In this document: positions 1-8,770 of the stretch, piece after piece
Layout: the number at the start of each line of letters is the position of its first letter
Numbering within the stretch: position 1 is the stretch's first letter
Origin: Deltaproteobacteria bacterium
GTDB lineage: Bacteria > Myxococcota_A > UBA9160 > UBA6930
Direction of reading: 5' to 3'
Assembly (NCBI GenBank): GCA_016875395.1
Contig: VGRF01000015.1
Coordinates: 46,668 to 110,667 of the forward strand
Length of the DNA: 64,000 nucleotides
Position numbers and translations under genes: made by a program
Notes under the pieces: model-generated
The model's database searches: none
Told to the model about the DNA's origin: nothing
The model's input: only the letters and a program-made list of their open reading frames with translations

Positions 1-1
1 G

Positions 2-580
2 TTGTTGGGTCCCGTGCTCGGCGGCGCGCAGGCGAGCGCGCAGCGCGTGCTGCGCGAGCTGCGCGTGACGAGCGAGCTGTTCGCCGCGGGTGCACCAGTG
101 GCGCGGCCCGCATTCGCGCTCGCGCGGAGGCGGCGCGTCTTCTGGGAGTGCGCGATAGGCACCGAGCGCGTGGCCGGCCGCGAGCTCGCGCAGGAAGTGC
201 TTGGCCCCGCGCGCGCGAGTGCACTGCTCGCGACCGCGGTTGCCGTTCGCACCTTCCACGATCGCGGCGGGCGCCACGCCGACCTCAACGCCACGAACGT
301 GCTCGTGCGAGAGAGGAGCGGCGCCTTCGCCGTCACGCTGCTCGACCTCGATCGCGCGCGCATCGCGGCGCCCGTGCCGGCCCCGCGCCGCATGCGCGAG
401 ATCGCGCGCCTTTGGCGTTCGCTCGCGAAGCGCGGCGCCCCGCTTGGGGTGCCCGAGCGCGACGCGTTCCTACGCGAGTACAGCGCCGGCGACGACGCGC
501 TGCTGCGCGCGCTCCGCGCGGCAGCGCGCCGCGAGCAGCTGCGCAGCGCACTCCACGCGTGGCGCTATCCGCGGCGCTGA
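2..580 (+). CDS. Kdo kinase / WaaP-family LPS core kinase, C-terminal part (cut by window edge)
   Basis: The frame is open at the left edge, so the N-terminus is missing and 192 residues remain. Two segments show a protein-kinase-like fold of the Kdo kinase (KdkA)/WaaP type: HADLNATNVLV around residues 93-103 is the HxDLxxxN catalytic loop, and LLDLDRAR around residues 116-123 replaces the DFG metal-binding motif in the way KdkA proteins do. Family members phosphorylate Kdo or heptose in the LPS inner core on the cytoplasmic side. The gene converges on the next one, and the Kdo transferase and lipid A genes lie within 8 kb on the other strand, which fits an LPS role. It could instead be another small RIO/BUD32-like kinase. 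Confidence 0.7.
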   Translation: MLGPVLGGAQASAQRVLRELRVTSELFAAGAPVARPAFALARRRRVFWECAIGTERVAGRELAQEVLGPARASALLATAVAVRTFHDRGGRHADLNATNVLVRERSGAFAVTLLDLDRARIAAPVPAPRRMREIARLWRSLAKRGAPLGVPERDAFLREYSAGDDALLRALRAAARREQLRSALHAWRYPRR

Positions 581-620
581 CGCCCGTCCCAGCGAGCGTC
601 GGATGCGCGCCGTGCTCCAG

Positions 621-1721
621 CTACTTCGCGACGTCTCCCGGCCCTGTCAGCCCGAGCCTCGGGAAGGCGCCGAAGAAGCCGTGCTCGTAGAGGCCGTAAC
701 CCACGCGCCCGCCGTACTCGAAACGGCCGACTTGGTCGACGACGCCGTACTGCCCGATCGGCACGACCTCGTCGTGCTTGCGTTCGACGCCCTGCACGAC
801 GAGCGGCCCCTGATACATGCCGTGGCGCCAGTCCGCGTCCATGCCGTAGCCGGTCCCCACGCTCACCATGCACGGCAGGATCGGCGTGCACGTCACCTCG
901 AACCCGCCGCCCGGGGCGTGTGGAAACGCGACGCGCGAGCTCCGTAACAAGCGCGTGCCGGGCGTGAACTCGTGGCGCCACTCCGGCCGCCCGAGGTGAT
1001 CCGCGGGCCGCGCGGGATCGCTCCACACGCGCACGCCCTCTTCGAGCTCGCGCTCGCCACTCGCGGTCTCCTGACAGATGTAGAGGATCGAGTGGTCGGC
1101 GAACTGCATCGGGAAGTAGTTCCACATCCCGCCCATCGCCATCTCGCCTTGGCGAATGCCCGGATGCTCGGGCTCGCCCACCGGCCGAACGCCCCACGAG
1201 CGATCGCGCGTGCCCCACCAGCGGTCGCGCGTCACGGCGATTTTCTCGCCGGCGACGGTGAGCGTGCCCGCCCAGGTGCCCGTCTGCGCGAAGCGCGAGG
1301 TGTCGAACAGCACGCGGCCCTGGCGGCGCACGAAATGGCGCGGCTCCTGCCATGCCGGGATCGAGCCTTCCCACGTGACGTCGAACGAGATCGCGTGCTC
1401 GGTCGGCTCCAGCACGAAGCGCAGCTTCTTCAGCGGCTCCAGCACTTCCAGCCGAAACGGGCCCACGCGCAGGTCGCTGCGGTCGCCGAGCGCTCGCGAC
1501 GCACGCACCACGCGATGATGCGCGCCGCGCCTAACCACCGCGAAGGCGTCCTGCGTCCCGAGGTTCGGGTAGACGCCGAGGCCCATCACCATGAACAGCT
1601 CGTCGGACGAGCCGTGCAAGTTGAAGTAGTAGCGGTCGTAGAAGTTGCGATCGCTGGTCGCGACCAGGCGAACCGGCTCGGAGGTTTGGTGGATGGGGAA
1701 GTCGTCCCAAGCGGAGATCAT
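621..1721 (-). CDS. Uncharacterised 366-residue protein with an RDxSWGxRP motif
   Basis: I do not recognise a characterised function. The protein is rich in Trp and aromatic beta-strand-like segments and carries DRWWGTRDRSWGVRPVGE in the middle. A similar RD-SWG-R motif is known from uncharacterised calycin-like proteins distantly related to AttH/hydroxyneurosporene synthase; that relation is inference. There is no signal peptide or membrane segment. ATG at 1721 was chosen because a GGAG lies 9 bases upstream; a TTG at 1736 would add five residues but overlaps that ribosome binding site. The gene is about 135 bp downstream of lpxK on the same strand and converges with the kinase fragment. Confidence 0.6.
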   Translation of the reverse strand: MISAWDDFPIHQTSEPVRLVATSDRNFYDRYYFNLHGSSDELFMVMGLGVYPNLGTQDAFAVVRRGAHHRVVRASRALGDRSDLRVGPFRLEVLEPLKKLRFVLEPTEHAISFDVTWEGSIPAWQEPRHFVRRQGRVLFDTSRFAQTGTWAGTLTVAGEKIAVTRDRWWGTRDRSWGVRPVGEPEHPGIRQGEMAMGGMWNYFPMQFADHSILYICQETASGERELEEGVRVWSDPARPADHLGRPEWRHEFTPGTRLLRSSRVAFPHAPGGGFEVTCTPILPCMVSVGTGYGMDADWRHGMYQGPLVVQGVERKHDEVVPIGQYGVVDQVGRFEYGGRVGYGLYEHGFFGAFPRLGLTGPGDVAK

Positions 1722-1857
1722 GTGGGCGTGCTCCAATGAAGAACGCGAACGCTAGCTGCGCATGCGGGGCGTAATGCAAGAAGCCACTCGAGTACCGAGT
1801 CCCTACGAACCGCCGAAGGCGGATCTCGAGCAAGCGCAAGAGAGGGGGCGTGCTCCG

Positions 1858-2907
1858 CTAGAGCCGCGTCTCCAGCCACGCGAGGAACACCTCGTGCTTC
1901 GCGGCCGCGACGTCTTCGGCGAGCACGCGCAGGTCGGCGCCGCGCAGCCGGGCGGGATCGAGCTTCACCGCGTCCTTCTCGCTCGTGACCCAGAGCGGCG
2001 CGTCATGCGCGAGGCCCGCGACATCGCGCTCCTCGTAGCGGTGGTGATCGGCGAACACGCGCTCGGCGACGACGCGCGCACCTAACAGCTCGGCGCTCTC
2101 GCGCAGCGCACGCGGGTGCGCGAGCGCGGAGAGCACGCCCACCTCGCGGCCTGCCAGCCACGCGGGCGGCTCGCTCGCGCGCGCGCCGTCCAGCGCGCGC
2201 AGCTCGCGCGGTTCGCGCTGCACCGCGAAGCGCGCGGCTTTCGGCGCGTAACGCGCGAGCAACGCTTCGTCGCGCGCGCGAAGCCGCGGCGCGAGCACGG
2301 CGTGCGCGCGCGAGAGCGCCGCGAGCGGCTCGCGCAGCGGGCCGCGCGGCAGCACGGCCGCGCTGCCGAAGCCGTGCGCCGAAAACGCGACGAGATCGAC
2401 GTCGCGCGCGAGCGCGTGGTGCTGGAAGGCGTCGTCGAGCACGAGCACGTCGGCGCGAAACTCCTCGATCGCGCGCTGACCTGCGAGCGCGCGTGCGCGG
2501 GCGACGAGGACGGGCACACCCGGTGCGAGCCGCGCGAGCAGCAGCGCCTCGTCGCCGACGACGCTCGCGGGCTCGAGCGCGCGCGCGCCGTCGCTCGCGA
2601 CGTGCACGCGCTCGCGCGGCGTGCCGCCGTAGCCGCGGCTCGCGAGCGTGACGCGGCGACCGCGCGCGTGCAGCTGCGCGGCGATCCAGGCCGCGAGTGG
2701 CGTCTTCCCGCTGCCCCCCACGACGAGGCTGCCCACGCTCACGACCTTGCACGCGAGGCGCGTCTGCTCGGCAAAGCCGCGTGCGTACGCCGAGCGATGC
2801 AGCGCCGCCCCGGCTCCGTAACACCACGACAGGGCCGTGAGCGGAGCGAGCGCGAGTTGCTCCCCGAGCGAAGGCTCGCGCGCGTCGAACCAGCCGGGGC
2901 GCTTCAT
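1858..2907 (-). CDS. lpxK: Tetraacyldisaccharide 4'-kinase LpxK
   Basis: LpxK phosphorylates the 4' position of the lipid A disaccharide at the inner membrane, completing lipid IVA. The 349-residue protein has the expected length, an N-terminal segment LGEQLALAPLTALSWCYGAG typical of the family's membrane anchor, and a P-loop VVGGSGKTPLAAWIAAQL at about residues 53-70. The region VLDDAFQHHALARDVDLV contains the family DDGFQH-type motif, here DDAFQH. The start is ATG 2907, which overlaps the waaA stop by 4 bp (ATGA), so it is translationally coupled. A longer upstream reading in this frame is only a shadow of waaA. It is the last lipid A gene of the block. Confidence 0.95.
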   Translation of the reverse strand: MKRPGWFDAREPSLGEQLALAPLTALSWCYGAGAALHRSAYARGFAEQTRLACKVVSVGSLVVGGSGKTPLAAWIAAQLHARGRRVTLASRGYGGTPRERVHVASDGARALEPASVVGDEALLLARLAPGVPVLVARARALAGQRAIEEFRADVLVLDDAFQHHALARDVDLVAFSAHGFGSAAVLPRGPLREPLAALSRAHAVLAPRLRARDEALLARYAPKAARFAVQREPRELRALDGARASEPPAWLAGREVGVLSALAHPRALRESAELLGARVVAERVFADHHRYEERDVAGLAHDAPLWVTSEKDAVKLDPARLRGADLRVLAEDVAAAKHEVFLAWLETRL

Positions 2908-4148
2908 GCTGCGCCGCGCACGCGATCGAGCAGCGCGAGCGTGCGCTCGAGCGCGCCGCGGTTCGCGAGGGTCGCAGCGCGGCCGGCGGCGCCCCGCGCG
3001 CTCGCGCGCGCGGGATCGCGCAGCGCGCCCACCACGGCGCGCGCGAGATCGGCGGCGTCGAGCACGCGCTCGGCTCCGCCGCAGGCCCCTAACAGCTCTG
3101 CCGCCTCGCGCGCGTTCGCGACGTGCGGGCCGTGCAGCACGAGGCGCCCGTGCTGCGCGGGCTCCAGCAGGTTGTGCCCACCCGGGCCCGGCGCGAGAGA
3201 GCCGCCCACGAACGCGACGTCGGCGCGCGCCCACAGCGCCGCGAGCTCGCCGAGCGTGTCGAGCACGAGCACTTCGCCCGCGCGCAGCGGCGCACCTTCG
3301 CCCGCGCTGCGCGTGCGAACGCGCCGGCCGCGCGCGAGCGCGAGCACTTCGCCCGCGCGCGCGACGTCGCGCGGGGCGAGCACGAGCGCGGCGCGCAGGC
3401 CCGCTGCCTCCGTGGCGGCGAGCGCGGCGAGCGCGGCTTCCTCTTCGCCCGCGTGTGTGCTGCCCGCTACGATCAGCGGCACGTCGCCGAGCCGCGCCGC
3501 GAGGTCGGGCGCGATCAGCGCGGGCGCCGGATCGGGCTCGAGCTTGAGGTCACCCGTCACGGACACTCGGGAAGGCTCGGCGCCGAGCGCGGCGAAGCGC
3601 TCGGCATCGCGCTCGCTGCGCGCGCCGATCGCGTCGATGCGCGCGAGCGTGCGCGCGAGGAGAAAACGCGCGCGGCGGTAGCGCGGAAAGCTGCGCTCCG
3701 AGATGCGCGCCGACACGAGCGCCACACGCACGCCGCGCGCGTGTGCGCGCGCGATCCAGCTCGGCCACAGCTCCGTCTCGACGAGCACGAGCAGCTCGGG
3801 ACCGACCCGCGCGAGCGCGCGCTCGGCGCACCACGGATGATCGAGCGGCGCGAGGCCCGCGACGGCGTCAGGCGCGAGTGCGCGCCATTGCGCGCGGCCG
3901 GCGAGCGTCGTCGCGGACGCCGCCGCGGCCTCGCCGCGCTGCGCCAGAGCGCGTGCGATGCGCGCGCCGACGCGCGCCTCGCCCACGCTCGCGCCGTGAA
4001 TCCAGATCGCTCGCCCGCGCGCGGGATGCGCGCCGAGGCGCTCCGACATGCCGGTGCGCCAGGCGGGCCGCAACGAGCACGCCAGCGCGAGCGGCGGCGC
4101 GAGCGCGAGCGCGCTGAGTGCGGCGCCAGCGTGGGTGAGCGCGTTCAC
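2904..4148 (-). CDS. waaA: 3-deoxy-D-manno-octulosonic acid transferase WaaA (KdtA)
   Basis: WaaA adds Kdo from CMP-Kdo to lipid IVA on the cytoplasmic face of the inner membrane. The 414-residue protein starts with a hydrophobic anchor and then shows the GT30 N-domain signature IWIHGASVGEARVG and VLVETELWPSWIARA. The C-terminal GT-B half has FVGGSLAPGPGGHNLLEPA, the family's FVGGSLxxxGGHNxLEP motif that binds the nucleotide sugar. The start is GTG 4148, one base after the lpxB stop. Between lpxB and waaA many relatives carry msbA; it is absent here. Confidence 0.95.
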   Translation of the reverse strand: MNALTHAGAALSALALAPPLALACSLRPAWRTGMSERLGAHPARGRAIWIHGASVGEARVGARIARALAQRGEAAAASATTLAGRAQWRALAPDAVAGLAPLDHPWCAERALARVGPELLVLVETELWPSWIARAHARGVRVALVSARISERSFPRYRRARFLLARTLARIDAIGARSERDAERFAALGAEPSRVSVTGDLKLEPDPAPALIAPDLAARLGDVPLIVAGSTHAGEEEAALAALAATEAAGLRAALVLAPRDVARAGEVLALARGRRVRTRSAGEGAPLRAGEVLVLDTLGELAALWARADVAFVGGSLAPGPGGHNLLEPAQHGRLVLHGPHVANAREAAELLGACGGAERVLDAADLARAVVGALRDPARASARGAAGRAATLANRGALERTLALLDRVRGAA

Positions 4149-4149
4149 G

Positions 4150-5298
4150 TCAGCGCCTCGCGGCGAGCTCGAGCATGAGCTCGGCCACGCGCTGCGCCGC
4201 GCCGCCGCCGCCGAGCGCCGCGCGCACGCGCGCGAGGCCCGCGAGCTGCTCGTCGCGCGCGGGGCCCGCGAGCAGCCCGCGCAATGCCGCGGCCACGCGC
4301 TGCGAGTCCGCCTCGTGCTGCACGAGCTCGGGAACGACTTCGCGCTCCGCGATGAGATTCGGCATCGCCCAGTAGCGCGTGCTCACGAGGCGGCGAACCA
4401 GCTGCCACGTGAGCTCGGGCACGCGCGCCGTCACGACCTGCGGCGTTCCGAGCAGCGCGGCTTCGAGCGTGGTGGTGCCGGGCTTCGCGAGCACCGCGTC
4501 GGCGGCGCGCATCAGCACGTGGGCGCGGTCCGCCACGATGCGCAGCTCCATCAGCTGCGGCAGGCGCAGCGCCGCGAGCGCGCGCTCGACCTCCTCGCGC
4601 GCGAGCGAGGGCGCAGCGGCGAGCGCGAACGCGACGCGCTGATCTTGCGCGTGCAGCGCGCGCGCGGCGTCGACGTGCAGCCCGAGGTTGTTACGGAGCT
4701 CGTTGCGCCGGCTGCCGGGGAAGAGCGCGACGAGCGAGCGCTCCGCGTCGAGGCCGAGCGCTGCGCGGCACTCTGCGCGCGTGCGCGCCGCGAGCGGCGC
4801 GAGGCGGTCCACCAGCGGGTGGCCGACGAACTCGGCGCGCAGCGGCGTCCCTGCGTACACGGCGAGCTCGAAGGGGAAGATCGCCGCGAGCAAGTCGGCG
4901 CGCGCCGCGATCTTGCGCACGCGTCCGCGCCGCCACGCCCACAGCTGTGGGCTGATGAACCAGAGCACGCGCAGACCGAGCCGCTTGGCGCGCTTCGCGA
5001 GCGGCATGTTGAAGTCGGGCGAGTCGACGAGCATCACCACGTCGGGCCGCTCCTCGGCGAGCGCGCGCGTCATGCGCGCCCACGCGCGCCGCACGCGGCC
5101 GAGATCCCCCAACACTTCGACGAGTCCGCCGATCGCGAGCTCGGCCTGCGGCACGAGGATGCGCGCGCCCGCCTTCTCGAGCGCGGAACCACCGAGCGCG
5201 GCGACGTCGAGGCCCGCGGCGCGCGTGCGCAGCGCGTCGACGACTGCCGCGGCGTGCAGCTCGCCGGACGCGTCGCCGGCGCTCACGAGCAGTCGCAT
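4150..5298 (-). CDS. lpxB: Lipid-A-disaccharide synthase LpxB
   Basis: LpxB condenses UDP-2,3-diacylglucosamine with lipid X to make the tetraacyl disaccharide. The 382-residue protein begins MRLLVSAGDASGELHAA, the canonical SAGExSGD-like N-terminus. It contains DSPDFNMPLAKRAKRLG, the family DxPDFN motif, and FISPQLWAWRRGRVRKI, and ends with the GT-B nucleotide site KPGTTTLEAALLGTPQVV. The ATG start shares bases with the TGA of the upstream oxidoreductase (TGATG, 5296-5300). It sits between lpxI, which makes its substrate lipid X, and waaA, which acts on the product's derivative. Confidence 0.96.
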   Translation of the reverse strand: MRLLVSAGDASGELHAAAVVDALRTRAAGLDVAALGGSALEKAGARILVPQAELAIGGLVEVLGDLGRVRRAWARMTRALAEERPDVVMLVDSPDFNMPLAKRAKRLGLRVLWFISPQLWAWRRGRVRKIAARADLLAAIFPFELAVYAGTPLRAEFVGHPLVDRLAPLAARTRAECRAALGLDAERSLVALFPGSRRNELRNNLGLHVDAARALHAQDQRVAFALAAAPSLAREEVERALAALRLPQLMELRIVADRAHVLMRAADAVLAKPGTTTLEAALLGTPQVVTARVPELTWQLVRRLVSTRYWAMPNLIAEREVVPELVQHEADSQRVAAALRGLLAGPARDEQLAGLARVRAALGGGGAAQRVAELMLELAARR

Positions 5299-6239
5299 CA
5301 CGCCACCGGCGGCATCGACTCGGCGATGCGCAGCGCGGTGCGCAGGGCGGCGAGGCCTTCGTCGCCGCCGCCCGCGAGCGGCCGGCGCTCGCGCACGCCC
5401 TGCACGAACGCGCGCAGCTGCTGCCCGAGCGCGTCGGCCTCGTCGATCGTGATCTTTTCGAACGAGACTTTGCGCTCGCCGCTCGCGCTCGCGGCGCCGC
5501 GCTGGCCGATCGTGACGCTCGGCTCGAGGAAGTCGATCGCGAAGTAGCCGTCGTGCTGGAAGAAGCGCAGCTTGCGCATCGGCCGCTGCGAGACGCGGCT
5601 CGCGGTGAGCGTCGCGACGCAGCCGTCGGCGAAAGTGAGCCGCGCATTCGCGATGTCGGCGCGCTCGGTCAGCACGGGCACGCCGAGCGCCTCGATGCGC
5701 ACGGGCTCGGCCCCGACCAGACGCTGCACGATGTCGACATCGTGAATCATCAGGTCGAGCACCACGTCGATGTCGAGCGAGCGGGCGGGGAACGGGCTCA
5801 GGCGGTGGCCCTCGAAGAAGCGCGGCTTCGATGCGCGCGCCGCGACGGTGCGCATCGCCGCGTTGAACCACTCGAGGTGACCGACTTGCAGCACGCGTTC
5901 GCGCTGCCGCGCGAGCGCGACGAGCGCTTCGGCTTCGGCAAGCGTGGTGGCGATTGGCTTCTCGACGAGCACGTCGAGCCCCGCCTCGAGCGCCTGCGCA
6001 ACGAGCTCCGCGTGCGCCGCCGTCGGCACCGCGACGATCGCGGCATCCGCGCGCGCGAAGGCTTCGCGCGCGCTCGTCGTCGCGAACGCGCCCGTGCGCG
6101 CGGCGGCCGCCTGCGCGCGGTCGAGGTGGCGGTCGGCGACGGCGGCGAGCGCGACGCTCGCGTCCTCGCGCGCGAGCGCCGCCACCTTCTCGGCGTGGAA
6201 GCGGCCCATGTGCCCCACGCCCACCACCGCGATGCGCAT
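5298..6239 (-). CDS. Gfo/Idh/MocA-family NAD(P)-dependent oxidoreductase
   Basis: The 313-residue protein starts MRIAVVGVGHMGRFHAEK, a Rossmann GxGxxG dinucleotide site. It carries VEKPIATTLAEAEAL around residues 93-107, the EKP motif conserved in the Gfo/Idh/MocA family, and a C-terminal alpha/beta domain with DLMIHDVDIVQRLVG containing the usual catalytic-region His. A homologue in this place, between lpxI and lpxB, is common in related bacteria. The substrate is unknown; a nucleotide-sugar step in lipid A or LPS is a reasonable inference. A GTG at 6248 would add MKT and would overlap the lpxI stop as GTGA, so it is a credible alternative start. Confidence 0.85.
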   Translation of the reverse strand: MRIAVVGVGHMGRFHAEKVAALAREDASVALAAVADRHLDRAQAAAARTGAFATTSAREAFARADAAIVAVPTAAHAELVAQALEAGLDVLVEKPIATTLAEAEALVALARQRERVLQVGHLEWFNAAMRTVAARASKPRFFEGHRLSPFPARSLDIDVVLDLMIHDVDIVQRLVGAEPVRIEALGVPVLTERADIANARLTFADGCVATLTASRVSQRPMRKLRFFQHDGYFAIDFLEPSVTIGQRGAASASGERKVSFEKITIDEADALGQQLRAFVQGVRERRPLAGGGDEGLAALRTALRIAESMPPVA

Positions 6240-6244
6240 CGTCT

Positions 6245-7090
6245 TCACACGCGCGCCTCGCTCTCGCACACGCCAACCACCGCGACGCCGGCGCGCTCCG
6301 CCTCTGCCGCGAGCTCGGCGCGCCCCAAGAGCAGCGTGCGCCTCGCCTCGACCGCGAGCGTGCCGCCGCCGCCCGCGGCGAGCGCGCGCACCGTGTCCGG
6401 CCCGACCGCCGGCACGTCGAAGCGCGCGTCCTGCGCGGGCTTCGACACCTTCACGACGCACACGGGCTTGCCGCGCTCCGCGAAGGTGAGCCCGCGCGCG
6501 ATCGCCGCGTCCGTGCCCTCGATCGCTTCGAGCGCGAGCACCGCGCGGCTCTGCACCACCACGCTCTGGCCCACGTCGAGACCGCCGAGCGCACGCGCAA
6601 TGGGAAACCCGAACGCGACGTCGCCCCACTCCGCATCGCTCGGCGCGCGGCCGGCAATGTGGCCCGGCGGCGCGACCAGCTCCGGCGCCACCTCGAGCTG
6701 ACTCGCGAGCGCAAAGCCCTCTACCGAGAGCAGCTGCGCGATCGCCCCCAGCAGCGAGTCGTCCGCGCGATCCTTCAGCGACGCGAGCATCGCCAGCGCC
6801 TTCGCATCCGGCTTCACCAGCTCGCGCCGCTGCCAGATGAACGCCTTCGGCACCTTCCCGGCCAGCACCACCTCGCGCGCCCCGCTGCGCGCCAGCGTCT
6901 CGAGCATCCGCGCAAACTCGCCGAGATGCAGCCACTCGCACGCATCCACATCGCGCTCGATCTCGTGCGCCGCGAGCCCCTCCAAGGCCACCGCGCCCAC
7001 GCGCCGCCCGCTCCCACGAACGCTGCGCGCAAGCAACACCGGCAACGCCCCCGCGCCCGCGATCAACGCAAGCGGCAACGCCTCAGCCAC
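6245..7090 (-). CDS. lpxI: UDP-2,3-diacylglucosamine pyrophosphatase LpxI
   Basis: LpxI hydrolyses UDP-2,3-diacylglucosamine to lipid X and UMP; it replaces LpxH in many alphaproteobacteria and deltaproteobacterial-grade bacteria. The 281-residue protein has the LpxI N-domain start LALIAGAGALPVLLARS, the segment VLAGKVPKAFIWQRRE, DDSLLGAIAQLLSVEGF in the middle and the C-domain signature GLDVGQSVVVQSRAVLALEAIEGTD. KVSKPAQDARFDVPAVGPDTV completes the family pattern. It starts at GTG 7090 and is followed by the oxidoreductase and lpxB, the enzyme that uses its product. Upstream are about 330 bp without a gene that hold a repeat. Confidence 0.93.
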   Translation of the reverse strand: MAEALPLALIAGAGALPVLLARSVRGSGRRVGAVALEGLAAHEIERDVDACEWLHLGEFARMLETLARSGAREVVLAGKVPKAFIWQRRELVKPDAKALAMLASLKDRADDSLLGAIAQLLSVEGFALASQLEVAPELVAPPGHIAGRAPSDAEWGDVAFGFPIARALGGLDVGQSVVVQSRAVLALEAIEGTDAAIARGLTFAERGKPVCVVKVSKPAQDARFDVPAVGPDTVRALAAGGGGTLAVEARRTLLLGRAELAAEAERAGVAVVGVCESEARV

Positions 7091-7179
7091 GGCGACAGCA
7101 CCAAGCCATGGCCGCGCACTCTACTCCGCGCGAGGCGGCTCAGTGGCCGCACCGAGGACACGCATGGCCGCGCCGGCAA

Positions 7180-7400
7180 CGCGCAGGGACGACCTCGAAG
7201 TCGAACGCGACTGCCAAGCGGGTCGGCCGAGGCCGCAAGCGAAGCGCGCAGCGAGCCGAAGGCGAGCGAAGTAAACGGGGAAGATTCGCCGACGCGCTCC
7301 CGAGGTCGCGTTTGCCTAAGTGCATCGCCGCGCGTCGGCGAAGCGCGCAGCAGCGGGCGAGTCTTCGAGCCCGATGCGAAGCAAACAAGGAAAGTGGTGG
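7180..7400 (+). repeat. Dispersed intergenic repeat, copy 1 (between lpxI and lpxA)
   Basis: The gap between lpxI and lpxA (7091-7422) has no convincing gene. It holds two partial units of a repeat seen at five other intergenic sites. The core near 7243-7271, reading GCGCAGCGAGCCGAAGGCG then AGCGAAGT, is identical over 27 bases to the core in the fabF/rpiB gap (about 36082-36108, reverse orientation). A degenerate second unit lies near 7338-7370. The repeat is purine-rich with alternating GCGAGC/GCGAAG blocks. Confidence 0.65.
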
Positions 7401-7422
7401 CCGCCTCGGCGCCGCGGAACGC

Positions 7423-8199
7423 CTACCGACTCACGCCCCTCTCCGACGCCTCGAAAAACCTCACCAAGCGCGCCACCTCGCCGCTGGCGAAGCCAGCGGC
7501 GCGCACGCGCTCGAGCGCGGGCTCGAGTCGCAGCTTGCTGAAGAAGAGGATGTGGTACGCGCGCTTCAGCTCGTCGCGCACGCGCTTGTCGAAGCCGCGC
7601 CGGCGCAGGCCCACCACGTTGAGGCCGCGCAGCGTTGCGCGATCGCCCGCAACCAGCGAGAACGGCGGCGCGTCGAGCGTCACGCCCGAGAGCGCCGCCA
7701 CCATCGCGGACTCACCGATGCGCGCGTACTGATGCACGCCCGAGAGGCCGCCGATGTTCGCGTGATCCTCGACCACGACGTGGCCCGCGATCGCGACGTG
7801 GCTCGCCACGATGATGTGCGAGCCGATCTGCGCGTCATGCCCGATGTGGGCGCCGTTCATGATCAGGTTGTCGTCGCCGATCTGTGTGCGCCCACGCCCG
7901 CGCAGCGTGCCGACGTGAATGCTCGAGTGCTCGCGAATCACGTTGTCGGCGCCGATCGTGAGCGCCGTGGACTCGCCCGAGAACGACTTGTCCTGCGGCT
8001 CCTCGCCGAGCACGACGAACGGGAACACGCGCGTGCGCGGCCCGATCGTCGTGTGCCCCGCCACGTGCACGTGAGAGACGAGCTCCACACCGGGCCCGAG
8101 CTCGACCTCAGGCCCGACCGTGCAGTACGGCCCGATCGCGGCGTCGTCGGCGAGCTTCGCCCGCCGATCTACCACCGCACTCGGGTGGATGCGTGTCAC
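7423..8199 (-). CDS. lpxA: UDP-N-acetylglucosamine O-acyltransferase LpxA
   Basis: LpxA carries out the first lipid A step, moving a 3-hydroxyacyl chain from ACP to UDP-GlcNAc. The 258-residue protein has the hexapeptide-repeat left-handed beta-helix (AAIGPYCTVGPEVELGPGVEL and many more turns) and the catalytic stretch IREHSSIHVGT. The segment NLIMNGAHIGHDAQIGSH carries the family's active-site His region. A C-terminal helical domain follows (LRGLNVVGLRRRGF). It starts at GTG 8199, only 7 bp after skp. In most relatives lpxD and fabZ lie between skp and lpxA; neither is present here. Confidence 0.96.
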   Translation of the reverse strand: MTRIHPSAVVDRRAKLADDAAIGPYCTVGPEVELGPGVELVSHVHVAGHTTIGPRTRVFPFVVLGEEPQDKSFSGESTALTIGADNVIREHSSIHVGTLRGRGRTQIGDDNLIMNGAHIGHDAQIGSHIIVASHVAIAGHVVVEDHANIGGLSGVHQYARIGESAMVAALSGVTLDAPPFSLVAGDRATLRGLNVVGLRRRGFDKRVRDELKRAYHILFFSKLRLEPALERVRAAGFASGEVARLVRFFEASERGVSR

Positions 8200-8206
8200 A
8201 CGAGGG

Positions 8207-8734
8207 CTACTTGGCGGCGTTGAAGCGCGACACCACCAGGTCCGTGATGTCGTGCTGCTCGCGGGTGTACAGGAGCACCTGGCGCACCTGGCGCTCCATG
8301 ATCAGCGTGTAGCCCTGCTCCTTGCCCACGTTCGCGATCACCGTGTTGAGCTTCTCTTCGAGCGGCCCGATCAAGCGCGCCTGGTCGATCTTCAGCTGGC
8401 CCTCGAGCTCCTTGCCCTTGTTCTCGTACTGATTGCGGAGACCGAGCAGCTTCGCCTGCATCTCGCGCAGCGCGTCCTGCGAGAGCACGAACTTCTTCGC
8501 CTCGATCTCCTTCTGCAGCGCTTCCATCTGATCGACGAGCGGCTTGAGTTGACCTTCGGCGGCCGTCGTCTTGCCTTTCAGCTCGGCGAACACCTTCTTG
8601 CCCGACTCGGTCGAGAACAGCGCCTTCTCGCGGTCGACGAAGCCGATCTTCACTTCCTGCGCCGCGGCGGCGAGCGGCACCAGCAACATCGAGAGCGCCA
8701 CGAGCGCCGCGATGCGGGAGGTCAGAAACTTCAT
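8207..8734 (-). CDS. skp: Periplasmic chaperone Skp/OmpH
   Basis: Skp binds unfolded outer-membrane proteins in the periplasm and delivers them to BamA. The 175-residue protein has a clear Sec signal peptide (hydrophobic to about residue 24, AAAA before QEVKIGFVD), the family N-strand KIGFVDREKALFSTESGK, and a long charged coiled-coil region (about 50-140) that forms the tentacle. The start is ATG 8734 with a strong GGAAGGAG 8 bases upstream. It is 37 bp downstream of bamA and coupled to lpxA. Confidence 0.93.
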   Translation of the reverse strand: MKFLTSRIAALVALSMLLVPLAAAAQEVKIGFVDREKALFSTESGKKVFAELKGKTTAAEGQLKPLVDQMEALQKEIEAKKFVLSQDALREMQAKLLGLRNQYENKGKELEGQLKIDQARLIGPLEEKLNTVIANVGKEQGYTLIMERQVRQVLLYTREQHDITDLVVSRFNAAK

Positions 8735-8770
8735 TGCGAATGCTCCTTCCGGGGATCTAGAGGTCGCGGC

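Noticed and set aside
2116-3681. Long plus-strand frames opposite lpxK and waaA, and similar ones opposite bamA, cheA, ppdK and korA
   Set aside because: They are Arg/Ala/His-rich shadows caused by high GC at third positions and lie opposite well-recognised genes.
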